A DNA stretch of 64,000 bases, from NCBI GenBank assembly GCA_030268105.1, contig BSDZ01000022.1, positions 1,777,001-1,841,000 on the forward strand, written 5' to 3'. The notes beneath the pieces were generated by a model. The model was not told where the DNA came from and did not search any database. It saw only the letters and a program-made list of their open reading frames with translations. A program made the translations under genes and the position numbers. This DNA comes from Volvox africanus (taxonomy: Eukaryota > Chlorophyta > Chlorophyceae > Chlamydomonadales > Volvocaceae). Of this stretch, positions 52,277-64,000 are shown piece after piece (the stretch's first letter is position 1; the number at the start of each line of letters is the position of its first letter).

Positions 52277-55200
52277 ATGAAGGACGTGGAAACGGAATCG
52301 TCTGAAACTCAGGAGCCCTTGGAGGCTGCGAAGGATTTACCAGTGATCTCCACAAATCCTCATGATGCTAGCTGTACCCAATCTGTGGGTGGATATCGGA
52401 GATCATCAGCCACGCCATCAACAACGCCATCACGTTGCAAGGTAGCATAGAGCCAGAGTTCAGACTGCCAGGGTCACGACAAACGCTATGGCAATGCAGG
52501 AAACAAATCAAACCATTTTTTAAAAAAGATAACCTCTGTTTACAACTACAGGTTTTGGGCTGCGCCAGTGACCTGGCGTCGGCGCCAAAGACTCACCAGC
52601 GATTTCGCCTATGTAACTTGCATATCAAGGCGCCCGCTATACTGGTAGATGGCGTGGCTTCCCGTTTCTGTCAGCAATGCAGCAGGTTTCACCCGCTGAC
52701 AGAATTCCACGGCACAAACCGGTACGTACGTACGGGCAGCTCGAGGGGTAAATGGGCCCGTGCACATGAAGGCCTTACTTTTACCAAACGGGAATTGGGT
52801 CGAGTTCAGGTTTTGGGTCGGCCCTGTCACGGTGAAGGGGCGCAGATTGCGAAATTGGAACTTGAGGTGAAAGGCGGCCTGTTGGGACCCTGTAAGCCGT
52901 GTGCCTCATTTGGCATGTACTCATTCATGGGGTCGGTATAACAACCGGCAGCTTTGTAAAGCTTGCATTCACTGCATCCCCGCTTGGATGCCCATGGGCG
53001 CCAGCTTGCTTGTGATTCCTTAGGTCTATGGGCCACAGCAATGTAGGCTGATGTGAAATCGATACTCTTTAATTCATTGATCCGCAGCAATGACCAGTAC
53101 TAATCTAGCCCTGCATGTACCTGCCGGTTCACCCCGCAGCACCTGCCGGATGATGCTGGTCAAGAACCGTGCGCGCCAGCGGGGTGCCAACCCCTTTAGC
53201 TCACCATATGGCGCCCCTGCGGTTCCAACGGCCTGGAAACAGTCTGCACTACCCCTCCCTCTCCTAGCCTTTCATGCGGCCGCCGGTGAAACAGCAATCT
53301 CTGCCACTGCCGAAGCTCCCAACATGGCCGCTGCAGGCGTGTCGGCGGCTGGCTGGGGTCGGGTTCCCAATGCTCTAGTCCCCACACTCACCCCGCCGGG
53401 GTTTCCTGCCCCGCTGGGTTGGCAGGTCGCTCGGACGCATCCTGTCGCTCGGGACGATACTGGTGCTGGGGCCCCTGGTACTGAAGCTGCTACTGCCAAT
53501 TGCCCCGCAGCGGTGGGGACCCAAATTAATAAACCTGCCCTCCTGGCAATCCCGCCGCCGGAAGGCCAGCCCTGCACTGCACCAACACTATCCCCTGTTT
53601 GCAGCTCTGGTGCAAGCTCTGAGCATTCACTTACCACCTGCCCATCAGCCCTTGCAGCACCGATGGCGACAGCAGCAGTAGCAGGTGCACGGGCGTCGGA
53701 GCTACCAGGACTGCAGCACGCGGCAAGTGCAGGTGGCGCTTCTACTTCCGTGGCAGGACTTAAGTCTGCGAACCAACCTCAGCCGCTTTCCTGCACCGAC
53801 TCATTAAAGTCGTACAGAGAAGGCGCGATGCCCTTTGTAATGCCGGCAGTTCCACCTCCTCCCGTGCCGTGCAGTCCTGCTAACTTGGTTTCGTTAGGTG
53901 CGCCGTCTAGACCGCGAACCAGTTCGGTGTTCGAATTCGAATCCAGAGACGGAGATGGGGTTTCTGTGGCGGCCGAGGCTGGGCCTGAGGCTGGGGCTGG
54001 ACTTAATGTTGGTGGCCAAGCAGGCAGGGCAGTGGCAGCAACTGCTGCAGCGACTGAGGCTTTCGCAAGGAGCCCATCCGATGGCGCTGCTGTGACACTT
54101 GCCGCATCCAGCACCATGATGGCGACGTCACCAGTGAGTGCCTTTCCTTCTGAAAGGGAGCTCTGCATCGGATCCGAGCTTGGCAGTGGAGGCCCCGACC
54201 CACACAGCCTGCAGAGCTGCCGGGCTGCACCCCAAGGAACGTCGACTTCGATGACGGCCAGTGTAAGCCTATTCGCACGCTGCTCGGCACCTCCGGCTTT
54301 GTGCCAGCCCGACTGTGACAATGTCGGCGGCCAAACCCTTGATGTGCTTCGTCATTGGCAGCGCCGGGTGGAGCAGGACTTAGATCAGTTGCCGCCACTA
54401 CAGCGGTTGCAGGCGGAACGCAAGCCAAGGCACCATCCCTTTCAGGGGATGCGACTCTCCAGGAGGCCGAGCGCGCCGCAGTGGGAACGCCCCTCCCTGC
54501 AGCGCACATTGCTGTGCAAACAGACATGCTCCTCCTTGCGGACGCGTGGCGACTTTCACACGACGTCCACCAGTCTCGTCCATGGCGGTGGCGGTCCTAA
54601 TGGAGATGATGGCGGCTTGTTGGGTGGTGATGGTCCTGGTGATGACGATCTTAGCTGGTGGAGCGTCGAAAACTGCACTGCCAGTCTTGGTGACGATGAT
54701 TGTGGCAGGGTTGGGATTGGAGGCGGCGGCGGCAGTTCCAACGGTAATGGGGTCGTCGATGGCGGCAGCGGCAGTGGCAGCGGCGGCAATTGCAATAATG
54801 GCGGCAGTGTCGATAGCTCAATGTTGAGCTGCATATCGGCGCCGTCGCCTGACACTGCAAACCCACAGACTAACCTACACTTCTGCAACTCAAATTGTTT
54901 GTTGATGAACAGCACCTCCGTGGCCGCGGTAGGGTGCGACCTATCAATACTAGGCGCTCTGCGGAATAGTGGCGATGGCGGTGGCGACATCTGGGGCCTG
55001 CAGCGTGCTAGCAGCTTTGGAAATTTCAAGCGCCGCCGCAGCCTAGGGTCCGAGGCCGCTGGTGATGATGGGGCCGCGAATGTACGGCATTGCAACAATG
55101 CAGGGCTTGCCGAGCCTACATTTGACGCCGCGCTCGTGGCGGTGATGTCCGGAGCGGTAGAAGGGCAGGGGGCGCATCCATGCATAGCCCCACAGCTACC

Positions 55201-58200
55201 GGTATCGCCACTGCCACAAGGAATGGCAGCCCTGCAGCCATCACAGCAGCAGCCTGCACTAGCAACAATGATGCCAGGGCTAGGAAAAACAATGAACATG
55301 TTAGCCCGGTGTGCGCCTGCTGGTCAAAATAGCACCACCGACTGCAGCAAGAATATACCAATTGCTGAGCTTTGGTCACCAGATGGTTGCCTGCATAATG
55401 CAGGCTCGTCGAATGGCCGTGGTGGTCGGGACGGCCGCTTTGGCAATGGCGGTGACCCTCCAAGTGGAAGGGGGTGTGATGCTGGCGATGGCCGTGGATC
55501 CCCACTAAGCCAGTCATGCAGACCAGGGCGGACGCACACAGCAACCGAAGGTCAGTGTGTAAGGACTCCGTCTTTGGCTGTGGCCTTAGCAGTTGAAGCA
55601 ACGACGCTGTCGGCTGTCTTATCAGCCAGTGGGGGTGGTTCACGCGGAGATGCCGCACAGCCGGCGCCACGGGGAAAGGCATCGCTTGTCTTGGGCTCGC
55701 TTGCCCTCAACGAGAAAATCGAGGAAGGCGCAATCCACACAACAGCAGCTCCGTCAGGAGCAAAAGCAGGTGCTGTGAGGCCTGCGGTAGCTGCTGACCA
55801 ATCGGGGGCAAATCATAACACAGCTACCGGTGCTACGGGCTCCCCGAGTGCCGTTCACGGTGACAGCCTTCTCTTCGCCAGCTTAGCAGCAGAGTGGCAG
55901 GGGGAGGGCGAGCCTGATGACGGCGCCGATGAGCTGCTGCTGGGGTTGGACGATGCTGCGGCGGCAGGGTCATTGATTCGTTGCCGGCATGTAGAGATGC
56001 AGCAGTCTCAGTCTCAGTCTCAGTCCCCATCGATTACGACTATGGCCATACAGCAGCCGCAGCTGATGGTGCAGCAATTGCCGTCAGTGATTACCACCGA
56101 GCCTGTAAGCACAGGCCTCCTCCCCACAGGGTGCGCATCAGCATCAGTATTGGCATCATCGTTTGCACGGTCCTCGACGGCTGCCGGCTGGTGGTCACAA
56201 TCAAGCTTCTCCTCCCAGAAGGCTACTGATGCCACAACAGCAATGCACCGGGAGAGATCCATCGCGCCAGATGTTGAAATGATGGCGACGAGTAGCCCCC
56301 ATACAACGCCGATGGTCAAACCATCCGCAGGTATCATCGTTGAGGGTGGTGGCCCAGGTGGGCTGCTGCCAGGCGCCCCCCAGCTGCACATGTGGGTTCG
56401 GAGCGCCCAAAGTGAACCTGCTTGGGGCTCACTTCCGAGTGACATGGCGTGCCACCAGCACCAGCACCAGCAAACACCTCCCCACTATCTGCAACACCGT
56501 CTGGGTCAGCCCTCACAACCGCCACCGCAGCAGCAGCAGCAACACCAGTACCAGCACAAGCAGGCGGCGCAGCAGTCTAGTTGTATCATGGAGGATAGGG
56601 ATAGGGCTTTCAGCAATGATACGAGTGTTTGCCGCCTGCAACAGGATGATGCGGGAGCTGGAATGTCCATATGCATGTCCGGCAGGAAGGCGGTTGGCGA
56701 GGAAACTGAAGAGCAGCTGCAGCTGCTGCTGGGTGACCTGATTGGCAGTGACATGCCGCTGCAGCCAAGGTTAGCAAATGCAGTACAACCACAGCCAACG
56801 CAGATTCTGCCAACACCAGCACTGACGAGCTCACTTCTCCAGCAGCTGCGGCAGCAATACTACTGTGGAATTCCACTCCCACTTCCACAGGCCATAGAAT
56901 CGTCACGAACACCGCCACCACCACCACCGCTGCTGCCGCAATCGCATCAACCGCAGCAGCAGCAAGGACCCTTCGTGGTGGAATCCGATGCAGGTTCTGG
57001 ATCTGGTTATTGGGGCGCCAACATAAGCGTCCAGAGCAGTAACATGCTTATTGAATATCCCTCACAATCCGTGTCTGCATCGCTCGCAATAACAGGCAGC
57101 GGTAGTTGTATGGGGGCCGGGTGCGGTAGTTCGCAGGCTGCACACAAAGCTGCACACCAGCGCCAATACCAGCAGCAACACTTGCTGCAGCAGCAGCAGC
57201 AGCAGCAGCAGCTCGGTGGTCGCTATGAAGGTCCATGGCCAAGAGACAAGCAGGCGATAGCAGAGTTTAGTATGACCGACACTGCTACAGCTCCCCAGGC
57301 GGTCTCATTGGAGGCGGTTCCGTGCACGGCAGCTGTTGCGGCTGCCACTGCCATCGGCTCAATACCAACCTCCTGCTTACGCTCTCAGTCCATGCTGGAT
57401 GCTCTGGATGGCATGGTAGCATCATCACATGCTTCTTCTTCTGACCTCTGGTACAACCATCCGCTGCCGTCGCAACAGCAAAAGCTTCAACAGCAGCAGC
57501 AGGAAAAGCAGCAGCAGGAAAAGCAGCAAAGGCAGCCGCATGTGTCCTCCCGTCAGTCGGGGAGCTCAACACGCCACAGCCGCCGAAGCCACCGGTACAC
57601 CAGTTCCACGAGATATGATGGGGTGCATGATGGGGTGGCGAGACGTGACCGGGACTTCATGTGTAAGGCCGTGCAGCAGCAGCAGCAACTGTGGGGCGAG
57701 CTGCGGAGCATGCAAGAGCAGCAACATGCTCTATTGGAGCAGCAGTTGGAGCAGCAGCGGGCACTGGCGAAGTTACTGGGTGGCGGAGCGCAACATGTTG
57801 GCCCCGGCTCAATTGCTGCTCCTGCTGGTGGTGGTGGTGCTATCGCTGTCGGCGCTACCGCTGCTGTCAATCCTATTGCTGACGTAGTTGGTTATGCTGC
57901 AGCAGCAACTGTGAGGACAACCGCCAACACTTTATCGCTGCTGGAGGCATGGCAGAAGCAGCAGCAGCAGCAGCAGGATGGTGCGCAGCTGGGGCAAGGC
58001 GGCGGCGGTGGCGGTAGCTGCGGTAGCTTGCTGTCTCATCTGCAGCCTGCTGTGCCTGTCTTTGGGCGGTGGTCAATGCCTGTGTTGCGTGATGGCGGCA
58101 ACGTAGAAAACATACCGTCTGTGGAGCAGAGAGACTGGCAGGTGCGGCTGCAGCAACCGGGATCTCGGTTGCAGCAGGGCCAGGGTGAGCTTTCGGATGG

Positions 58201-58414
58201 CCTGCAGCCGCAGTCACAGCCGCAGTCACAGCCGCAGGAGCACCACGACGACCTCGCACTGCCTACTCGCTGCCATGGCCGCAACCGGTTTACCCGCCAC
58301 ATTCATCAGAGTCACCAGCCACTCGAACAGCACCGCCCAAACAAGCAACAGTCTTCACCACGTGGGACCTCTTCACCCGCCGTGCTATCTCCAGCCAGTC
58401 CTGAACGGTTCTGA
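52277..58414 (+). CDS. SBP-box transcription factor (3 exons, 1869 aa)
   Basis: Exons: 52277-52441, 52552-52721, 53140-58414, both introns GT-AG, joined length 5610 nt. The SBP DNA-binding domain (about residues 54-128) is built from all three exons, and its ligands match the family spacing exactly: C-X4-C-X16-C-X2-H, X15, C-X2-C-X3-H-X11-C (C54, C59, C76, H79, C95, C98, H102, C114). The basic tail RMMLVKNRARQR is less Arg-rich than in land plants but could serve as nuclear signal. The other 1740 residues, almost all one exon, are Ala/Gly/Ser/Pro-rich with many poly-Gln tracts, no ankyrin repeats seen. An upstream in-frame ATG at 52220 would add 19 residues. Targets are unknown; Chlamydomonas CRR1 is a family example. 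Confidence 0.85.
57188..57211 (+). repeat. (CAG)8 tract in the SBP gene
   Basis: Eight perfect CAG codons encode poly-Gln; further interrupted CAG runs lie at 56529-56560, 57472-57530, 57675-57760 and 57955-57976. Confidence 0.92.
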
Positions 58415-58738
58415 ATGTTTTCTGCGGCCGTAATGGTGGCGTACGTCATCAGCTGTATGTGACGGCGATGGCTACATACAGCAGGGAAGATGAGCCACAA
58501 AGAATGGTTCAGTGCTTGTGCTTTGTGCCGGGGTCACGGCCACCTTGCAACACACCACTTGAGCCTTGCAGGGCTGCCGCCGCAGCAGCTGTAGTGTATG
58601 TAGCGACTAACTGCGTCGAAAGACATTTCCGCATAGTGAGGGTCGTGGAAGCACCGCGCCAGGCCATTGACAGCTACCCTGGCCAGTACATGCACAACTT
58701 GAGCTCCGCTGAAACATAGGGTTGTCTGTGTGCATCTG

Positions 58739-58743
58739 TGTAA
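58739..58743 (+). terminator. TGTAA poly(A)-type signal after the SBP gene
   Basis: TGTAA is the usual volvocine polyadenylation signal; this is the first good one after the stop codon, about 325 bp downstream. Confidence 0.45.
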
Positions 58744-61700
58744 AGGGGAAGGGAGAGGGAGAAAAGTGCGTGTGAATGTACTACAACCGCTCGAAAGCTC
58801 TACCTACCATTCGCCAAGGTTTGGAGCTGCACATGAGCGAAGAAGAGGAGGGAAGTTTTGTTGTAGGTGTGGTTCACCAAAAGCTGCGTCGCAGGGGTGG
58901 TAGGGATTTTTCGATAACGAATTGCGTTTAGAGGTACAACGAATATACTGGGTGTACATGGTGCAGTTGGTGAAGTTATCCATGTTTCAGCTGCCGTCCA
59001 GCGCGCATGTTGAAAGCAAGGTTCCGGGGACTACTGCCGCCATGCATCATAGTTATATGGTAGAGTTCTGGGCCGGGAGGAGCAACTCAGACAGGCGCTC
59101 CTGTCCTTGCGGATCATAATGCAGCGGTGTGAACGTGACCTGATTATGACAAGGCGCCTCATCAGGCAACATGTTCTGACTGCGCATGGCTGCTGGCTTC
59201 CTTCCCTTGCTGTTCGGTTACACGGCTGGCTATGCAGACAAGGCCCAGTGCGTCTTCTCCCACGGTGCAGGCAGGCAGGCGGTCGACGAAGGCGACAGGC
59301 AGGAGTTGGGGCAGCAAACGGACGGCAGAGGTGTTTGTCCCCCCCACGTATGAAAGACAGACATGCATGTGTATATCATTTTATTGGTGCGTGCAAGGAG
59401 GAGACAGCTAAAACATTTTGAAATCCGCCTAAGAATTCGCAGTGTAAGCTGTGGATTCGACAGCAGATTGCGCGTGTGCATGATGTAGAATTGTTACAAT
59501 TGGTTGATAGGTTGCAGGTAGCGATGAACGCCCCGGTGGGTGTGGAGGATGAAATGATGGAATGGCGTTGACGGACGGAATTGTGCATGGTGATTTTGCG
59601 TGGAAGTAATGTCTCCGCGCTTCCCACCAGGTGAGTCAACCGCATAGAAGGTCAGTGTGTGTCGATTGTGTCGGTGTATTGTAACATGCTGATATCGCAT
59701 GTTAGGGTTATCGTACGTGTGATACGTGTGACATGTGTGATATGTGCGTAAACCCAAATTGGTGTTGTGCATGCATGCCATCGCTTGTTTCGCTTGTCGT
59801 ATAATACCTTAGACCTGGGACCAGCGAAGGAACCGATCGCTCTCAAGCTGACCGTGATGATAACAATGGCAGTGATATGAGAACGAAGCTCCATCGTTTG
59901 CTCGGAACTAACCAAGACCCAGGCGACAGAGTACCGCATGACGTAAGGTTAGCTGCGGTATCTTTCATCTTGGGAGAGGTACTTACCTACGAGTTTATTG
60001 TCCGTATTATGGCAAAATGTCAAAATATCGAAATAATAATAATTCGTCGAATTTTGAAAAGGAGGGAGACGGGAGCGAAATGCCGCCAGCAGCTAATAGC
60101 GCAGCCGGGACCCAGTTTGTGCTGATTGGACAGCGGCCTGGCACGGACAACCTCGGGACGACACTTTTTCGGGGTGACGACGTTCAGCATGGTTAGTTAC
60201 ATGGCATTTTTTTAACACCATTTTTGTAGATAACGGGCTGGTTTTGTTGGGGCAATGTTTCTGTTGCTGCTGCAGCGGCGGCGACGGTGGTGGTGGTGAT
60301 GGTGGTGGCTGTTGCTATTGCGTTGCTGCTCCTGCAGCGGTGGTGGCTGGAATGCTGTTGCTACAGGACCCTGCCGAGGAAATGAACTTTCTCCGAACTG
60401 GGATTGTGTCCGCAGCCGCATATACAGCCGCAGACGTAGATGCAGGTGCAGCAATTACCAGGGCATTGGCGCTAGATGGTATTCGACCCTCATGCTGAGC
60501 TGGGCATCATCGCCCTCCGTATGCTCCCTGCTGGCTCCAGCTCCCAGGGGATCTGGCCGCTAGACGGTGAAGCTGGGTAGAGTGGACCAACCAGCTCGGC
60601 AGCGGGTCTGAGCTTCCAAGTAGTCGGGCATTGTCGTCGTCCGATTGAAGAAAGCGAGTACAGCTTTAACAGGGCTGGTAGGCACAAGGATTTGATGCCA
60701 ATACGGTTCTGCGTGCGTGCGTTGCCACTTGGCGGGTGATAACAACCGGGTTGGTTTCGGCTGTTGTTGGTTCAATTGGTTCGATTGCGACAATTTCTGG
60801 CAGCCATGCAAACATTATTTATCGCCTCTGTCCGCGGGTCTTTGCACGCCGTTTTGGCTAGCGAGGCGCATCCCTTACAGTTTCACTTCCTGATGGTTTC
60901 TTTAATCCTTGGAATGGCTCGCACATTCCTTGCTCGTTGGGTGTGTGTCTGTGATTTCTTACGTACTTTTTCCTTTGTGCACGGTGACGATTCCTCGCAC
61001 AGGGGGTGCCTCTGGCACACTCGGAGCATGCACGAACGCCGCTTACGTGGCGGCGGTGTTATGTTTGTGCGTGCGTCGTGGCAAGATACGTGCTTGATAT
61101 TGATCGCATAATGCAATAACCATGCAAACCGTATGGGGATGTAGTGTTTCGCACGGTAGCAGCGTCCCTTTGGCCCCCCTACCTACGGCGACACAAACAT
61201 GTCTTTATCTGCTGCGCTCGCATAACTGTTCGTGCGGGCAACTGCTCGTGCGGACAAGTAAAAGAAACTACCAGGTAGTTACGAAATACTCTCAAACAGA
61301 AGCAATGTGTATGTTAATCGATCCACGGTCTCTGTTGCCCCAGCTGCTGGTTGTATCCTGGATATGCCTGTATGTGCTCTCGCGCCAACAAGCCCCCTGC
61401 GGTGTTCCCCCCATCATATTGATATAGCTTATCTGAATTTGCTTCAGTCTGCATCTACCTAGAGTAATATGATGCACACCGCATGTATGTGAACTGAAAC
61501 CCGTGTCTGCTGCTCCCTGAGCCACTCTTGGGCTGTTATTGGGTTTATTATGACCGAGTTGTACAGTGTTGATATGCGAACCGGCTCCCGGCTGGTTGCC
61601 AGGTTAGCTCTGTGCTAAATCAGCTTTACACAGGGTGCTGGATTAGATCTGCTGGGATGTAGAGGATATCTGTTCCTAGTGGCGATGGTGGGTGGTGCAC

Positions 61701-62443
61701 TGCGATGGCATTAGGTGAGATTGCATAGGATGAATTGATGGTGAAGTTACTTTAAATAGGGGGAGCAAATCATATTTGTTGCACTGTTGCTCGGATACTC
61801 GCTTGTTCGTCCGTATGGCTCCTTCATGGGTCTGTTCTCGTGGCTCAAAGCTCGTTCTTCGTGGCCAGGTTCTGTCGATTAACAAAATTGTACGGCGTGC
61901 TCTTCTAAAGTGCACTGTATGTACTTCCCTGTGAGCAGCTAAACTGCTGTGAGCTATATAGCGGCACGGCACAAGCACCATCAAGGCGTTGGTGGTCACC
62001 GTGAACCCTGCGTAACGGTCGCTTGTAGTTTTGATGCTTGATTACAGATTTCGGCAGTTGTAAGTCTGTGCCTGCTGCGAGGGTGAGTTGAATAGTTGTT
62101 CTCGCTCACCACTCCTTTTCTCTCCCACATATCCCAGAGATACGCACCGTAATCTTTTCACAGCCTGCATCAGCGGCAGCATTGGGCCCACACATTTAGC
62201 CCACACATTTAGCCCACCGACACAATATTAGCATGCCCCATACGGCCACACATACATATAATGTTATGGCACAACTAATATGCCCCTGGAGTTCCAGGTT
62301 CTACCCAGTCCGAGAGCGGGCCAAAGACCCTAAAGTTAAGGGCAGGGTGCCCCCATGTCGATGGACGACCCCAATTAAAGTGACCTGCGAGCTGACCAGT
62401 AGCGGAGTTGACGCCTTAGTTGATTCGGCAGGTTCCGCTGGAT
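58744..62443. other. Intergenic stretch, no supported gene
   Basis: Contains a GGT/TGC-rich low-complexity block (60250-60350) and short frames without domain signals on both strands. Nothing recognisable as RNA gene or element. Confidence 0.45.
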
Positions 62444-62571
62444 GCTGGTGGTGGGTGCTGAACCTGGGAAAACCACTGATTTCGGAGAAGTCGGCATGGG
62501 AGACTGGATGAGGGTGCCCCGAAACACCGGGGAAGGTAGGGACTGCCAGGTTAGTGGCCACGGGTGATGTA
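62444..62571 (+). mobile_element. SINE-like short retroposon, copy 2
   Basis: It matches the minus strand of 12916-12789 over about 128 bp with only a few differences, from GCTGGTGGTGGG to GGGTGATGTA. It is followed by an A-rich CCTAATAAAAAATAAT. Flanking sequence is unrelated, so this marks one end of the shared unit. No target duplication was found here; upstream sequence may be part of a longer copy. Confidence 0.55.
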
Positions 62572-62589
62572 CCTAATAAAAAATAATAC

Positions 62590-62780
62590 CCCCCTATTAT
62601 ATAATGTAGACACATACACACATATAATGTTATATATAACATGTTATATATTATGTGTGTAGACACATACACACATATAATGTTATATATAACATTATAA
62701 CATTATATATGTTGTACATACTTACAAATATATATACTTTTATATATAAGTATATATGTATAATGATATATACACATATT
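62590..62780. repeat. AT-rich palindromic satellite
   Basis: Two copies of a unit of about 53 bp (near 62608 and 62661) share AGACACATACACACATATAA and the self-complementary TGTTATATATAACA; further TATA palindromes follow to 62780. Confidence 0.75.
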
Positions 62781-64000
62781 CCTTATTGACGTAGCTAGCT
62801 CATCATGGCGCACCAATTGCCGTACAGGCAATAACCGCCGCACAAGGCTAGCTTAGATGTATCCCAGCCGCACTATGTACCCTTCTGTAATCTGCTGCCT
62901 GCAAGTGTCTAAGAGTCTTTCGTACACAAACCCACTTTTCACAGAAGAAGTGTGGTTTCTTATGCATATCCGAATGCCTCCTGAAGGTGGCACACAGCTG
63001 GCGCTAGTTGATATCTGTGATATATTCCATTGGGAAATTGTCAAATTAGTTCTGATGGCTATTCCAGCACGAAGTTTTACGTTAGGTGGACTGCGCACCA
63101 AGACTAAAATTGATGGAAAGCCAGTGATGACTAAAACAGCCGTAACGGTTATTCTTTAAGTGGATTTGTTTATGAGATATTCCAACATTAAGCTCTGAAA
63201 TGCACGTTCAGGTTTTCAGCGTGTATCTTACTTGCACCTCCCTTGCTTCCGTTCGCTTCCGCACGTACAACGCGGCACGCGGTATGTCATGGCCTTCACG
63301 ACTCCGTTACAGTGACTGTTTAAAGTACTGACAAAATGAGAGATCTTTAATACGTGAGCGGTCTTACGAAAGTTCGAAAGCCGTGTAGGTAAAATGAAGA
63401 TTTCCTTGTCCCGGAAATTGTAACCTGTCGGCACGGCAACAAAGTAATGGAAAACCTCTTTGTAAATTTTGGCGATGAATATTTTTTGCATGGCAACATG
63501 GAAATATTGTGTAACCCTGCCATGTATGCATGAAACGAAAGCAATTCCACGGAAGACTTTTCTTAATAAGTCAAATAAATATTATTAATACTGTAAGCTG
63601 CGCTATGCAAAATATCTTGCAAAAGCAGCAGAAATCAATGTCCGACCCGTAATTCAGTTGGTGCTTTGTACCTAATGGAAGAGCATTAGAAGTCGAATGT
63701 GCTCCACACAAGAGGAAACTCGACACAGTGCTCTTAAAAAATTGAATTCTCACACGATATAATTTACTTGGACGGTCCAAATACTGATAAGGTTGGTTTC
63801 AAATATGAGCAAAAGCATCCAAACCGTGCAACTCTGAAGCATTGAATATAAATAACTATTCCTTGAAACCCATTCATACGTTCATCACTGATATCATCCT
63901 CTCACAAACGAATTAGTTTAGGGGCCACGGCGCGAGACATGTTCGCCTATCGTTTATGTAATTGACAAAAGCCTCCTGTATTCCCCGACATGAAGTTGGA
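62781..64000. other. Right-end stretch, no supported gene
   Basis: Short frames on both strands (for example 62857-63159) show no domain signal. AT-rich; contains nothing I can assign. Confidence 0.45.

Noticed and set aside
54556..55299. Minus-strand open frames up to 247 codons opposite the SBP gene
   Set aside because: Shadows of a GC-rich repetitive coding exon; Pro/Ser-rich, without splice sites or domains of their own.
60244..60498. Cys/Gly-rich open frame
   Set aside because: Encoded by a GGT/TGC low-complexity block, no homologous motif.
62300..62345. tRNA-like GGTTCTACC and GAGAGCGGGCC boxes
   Set aside because: Arms do not fold into a cloverleaf and the box B sequence deviates from consensus.
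62233..62511. Open frame of 92 codons
   Set aside because: Its end is the SINE-like repeat, and the copy at 12.8 kb lacks the first half.

Overview
The window looks like nuclear DNA of a volvocine green alga (Volvox/Gonium/Chlamydomonas relatives). The evidence is a spliced pherophorin gene (extracellular-matrix family of Volvocales), a plant-type SBP-box transcription factor with a very long low-complexity tail, GT-AG introns, TGTAA poly(A)-type signals, and two Ty1/copia elements of the Volvox Osser type. No database search was possible; all calls rest on motifs read by eye.

Layout. Bases 1-42,690 are a nested graveyard of LTR retrotransposons. From the left: a Ty3/gypsy chromovirus A1 (minus, truncated, about 474-8209) whose 5' end has become a tandem LTR-leader-LTR-leader-LTR array; a decayed relative A2 (minus, 8210-13317) carrying a short SINE-like insertion with a 10-bp target duplication; a second gypsy family F (minus, 13318-24327) that carries a Dam-type adenine methyltransferase-like domain between Gag and protease, with a copia element C1 (13345-18121) inside its left LTR; the gag and 5' LTR of element D (minus, 24328-33665) split by a very young complete chromovirus B (25794-32663, LTRs identical by eye, target duplication AATGC); a decayed plus-strand relative E (33666-40447) whose 3' LTR holds copia element C2 (35357-39873, target duplication ATACC); and a gypsy integrase fragment G (40448 to about 42,690) holding a solo LTR (41200-41987, target duplication AATCG).

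Bases 42,690-45,803 are AT-richer with no supported gene and one weak LTR-like segment. Then follow two plus-strand host genes: a six-exon pherophorin-like gene (45804-49448, 524 aa) and a three-exon SBP-domain gene (52277-58414, 1869 aa). The remainder to 64,000 is intergenic, with a second copy of the SINE-like repeat and an AT-rich palindromic satellite.

Strongest novel points: (1) in all three gypsy copies where the junction survives (A1, A2, B), gag and pol are in the same frame, separated only by a UAG followed by a fixed geometry (7-nt spacer, 6-bp GC stem, 20-nt loop), which suggests stop-codon readthrough; (2) family F also has an in-frame UAG after gag, and the only way into its Dam-like domain from upstream without an ATG is through that stop; (3) element B is young yet has lost most of its Gag, implying mobilisation in trans; (4) both copia elements have a primer site matching a CAU-anticodon (Met) tRNA anticodon arm rather than a tRNA 3' end.
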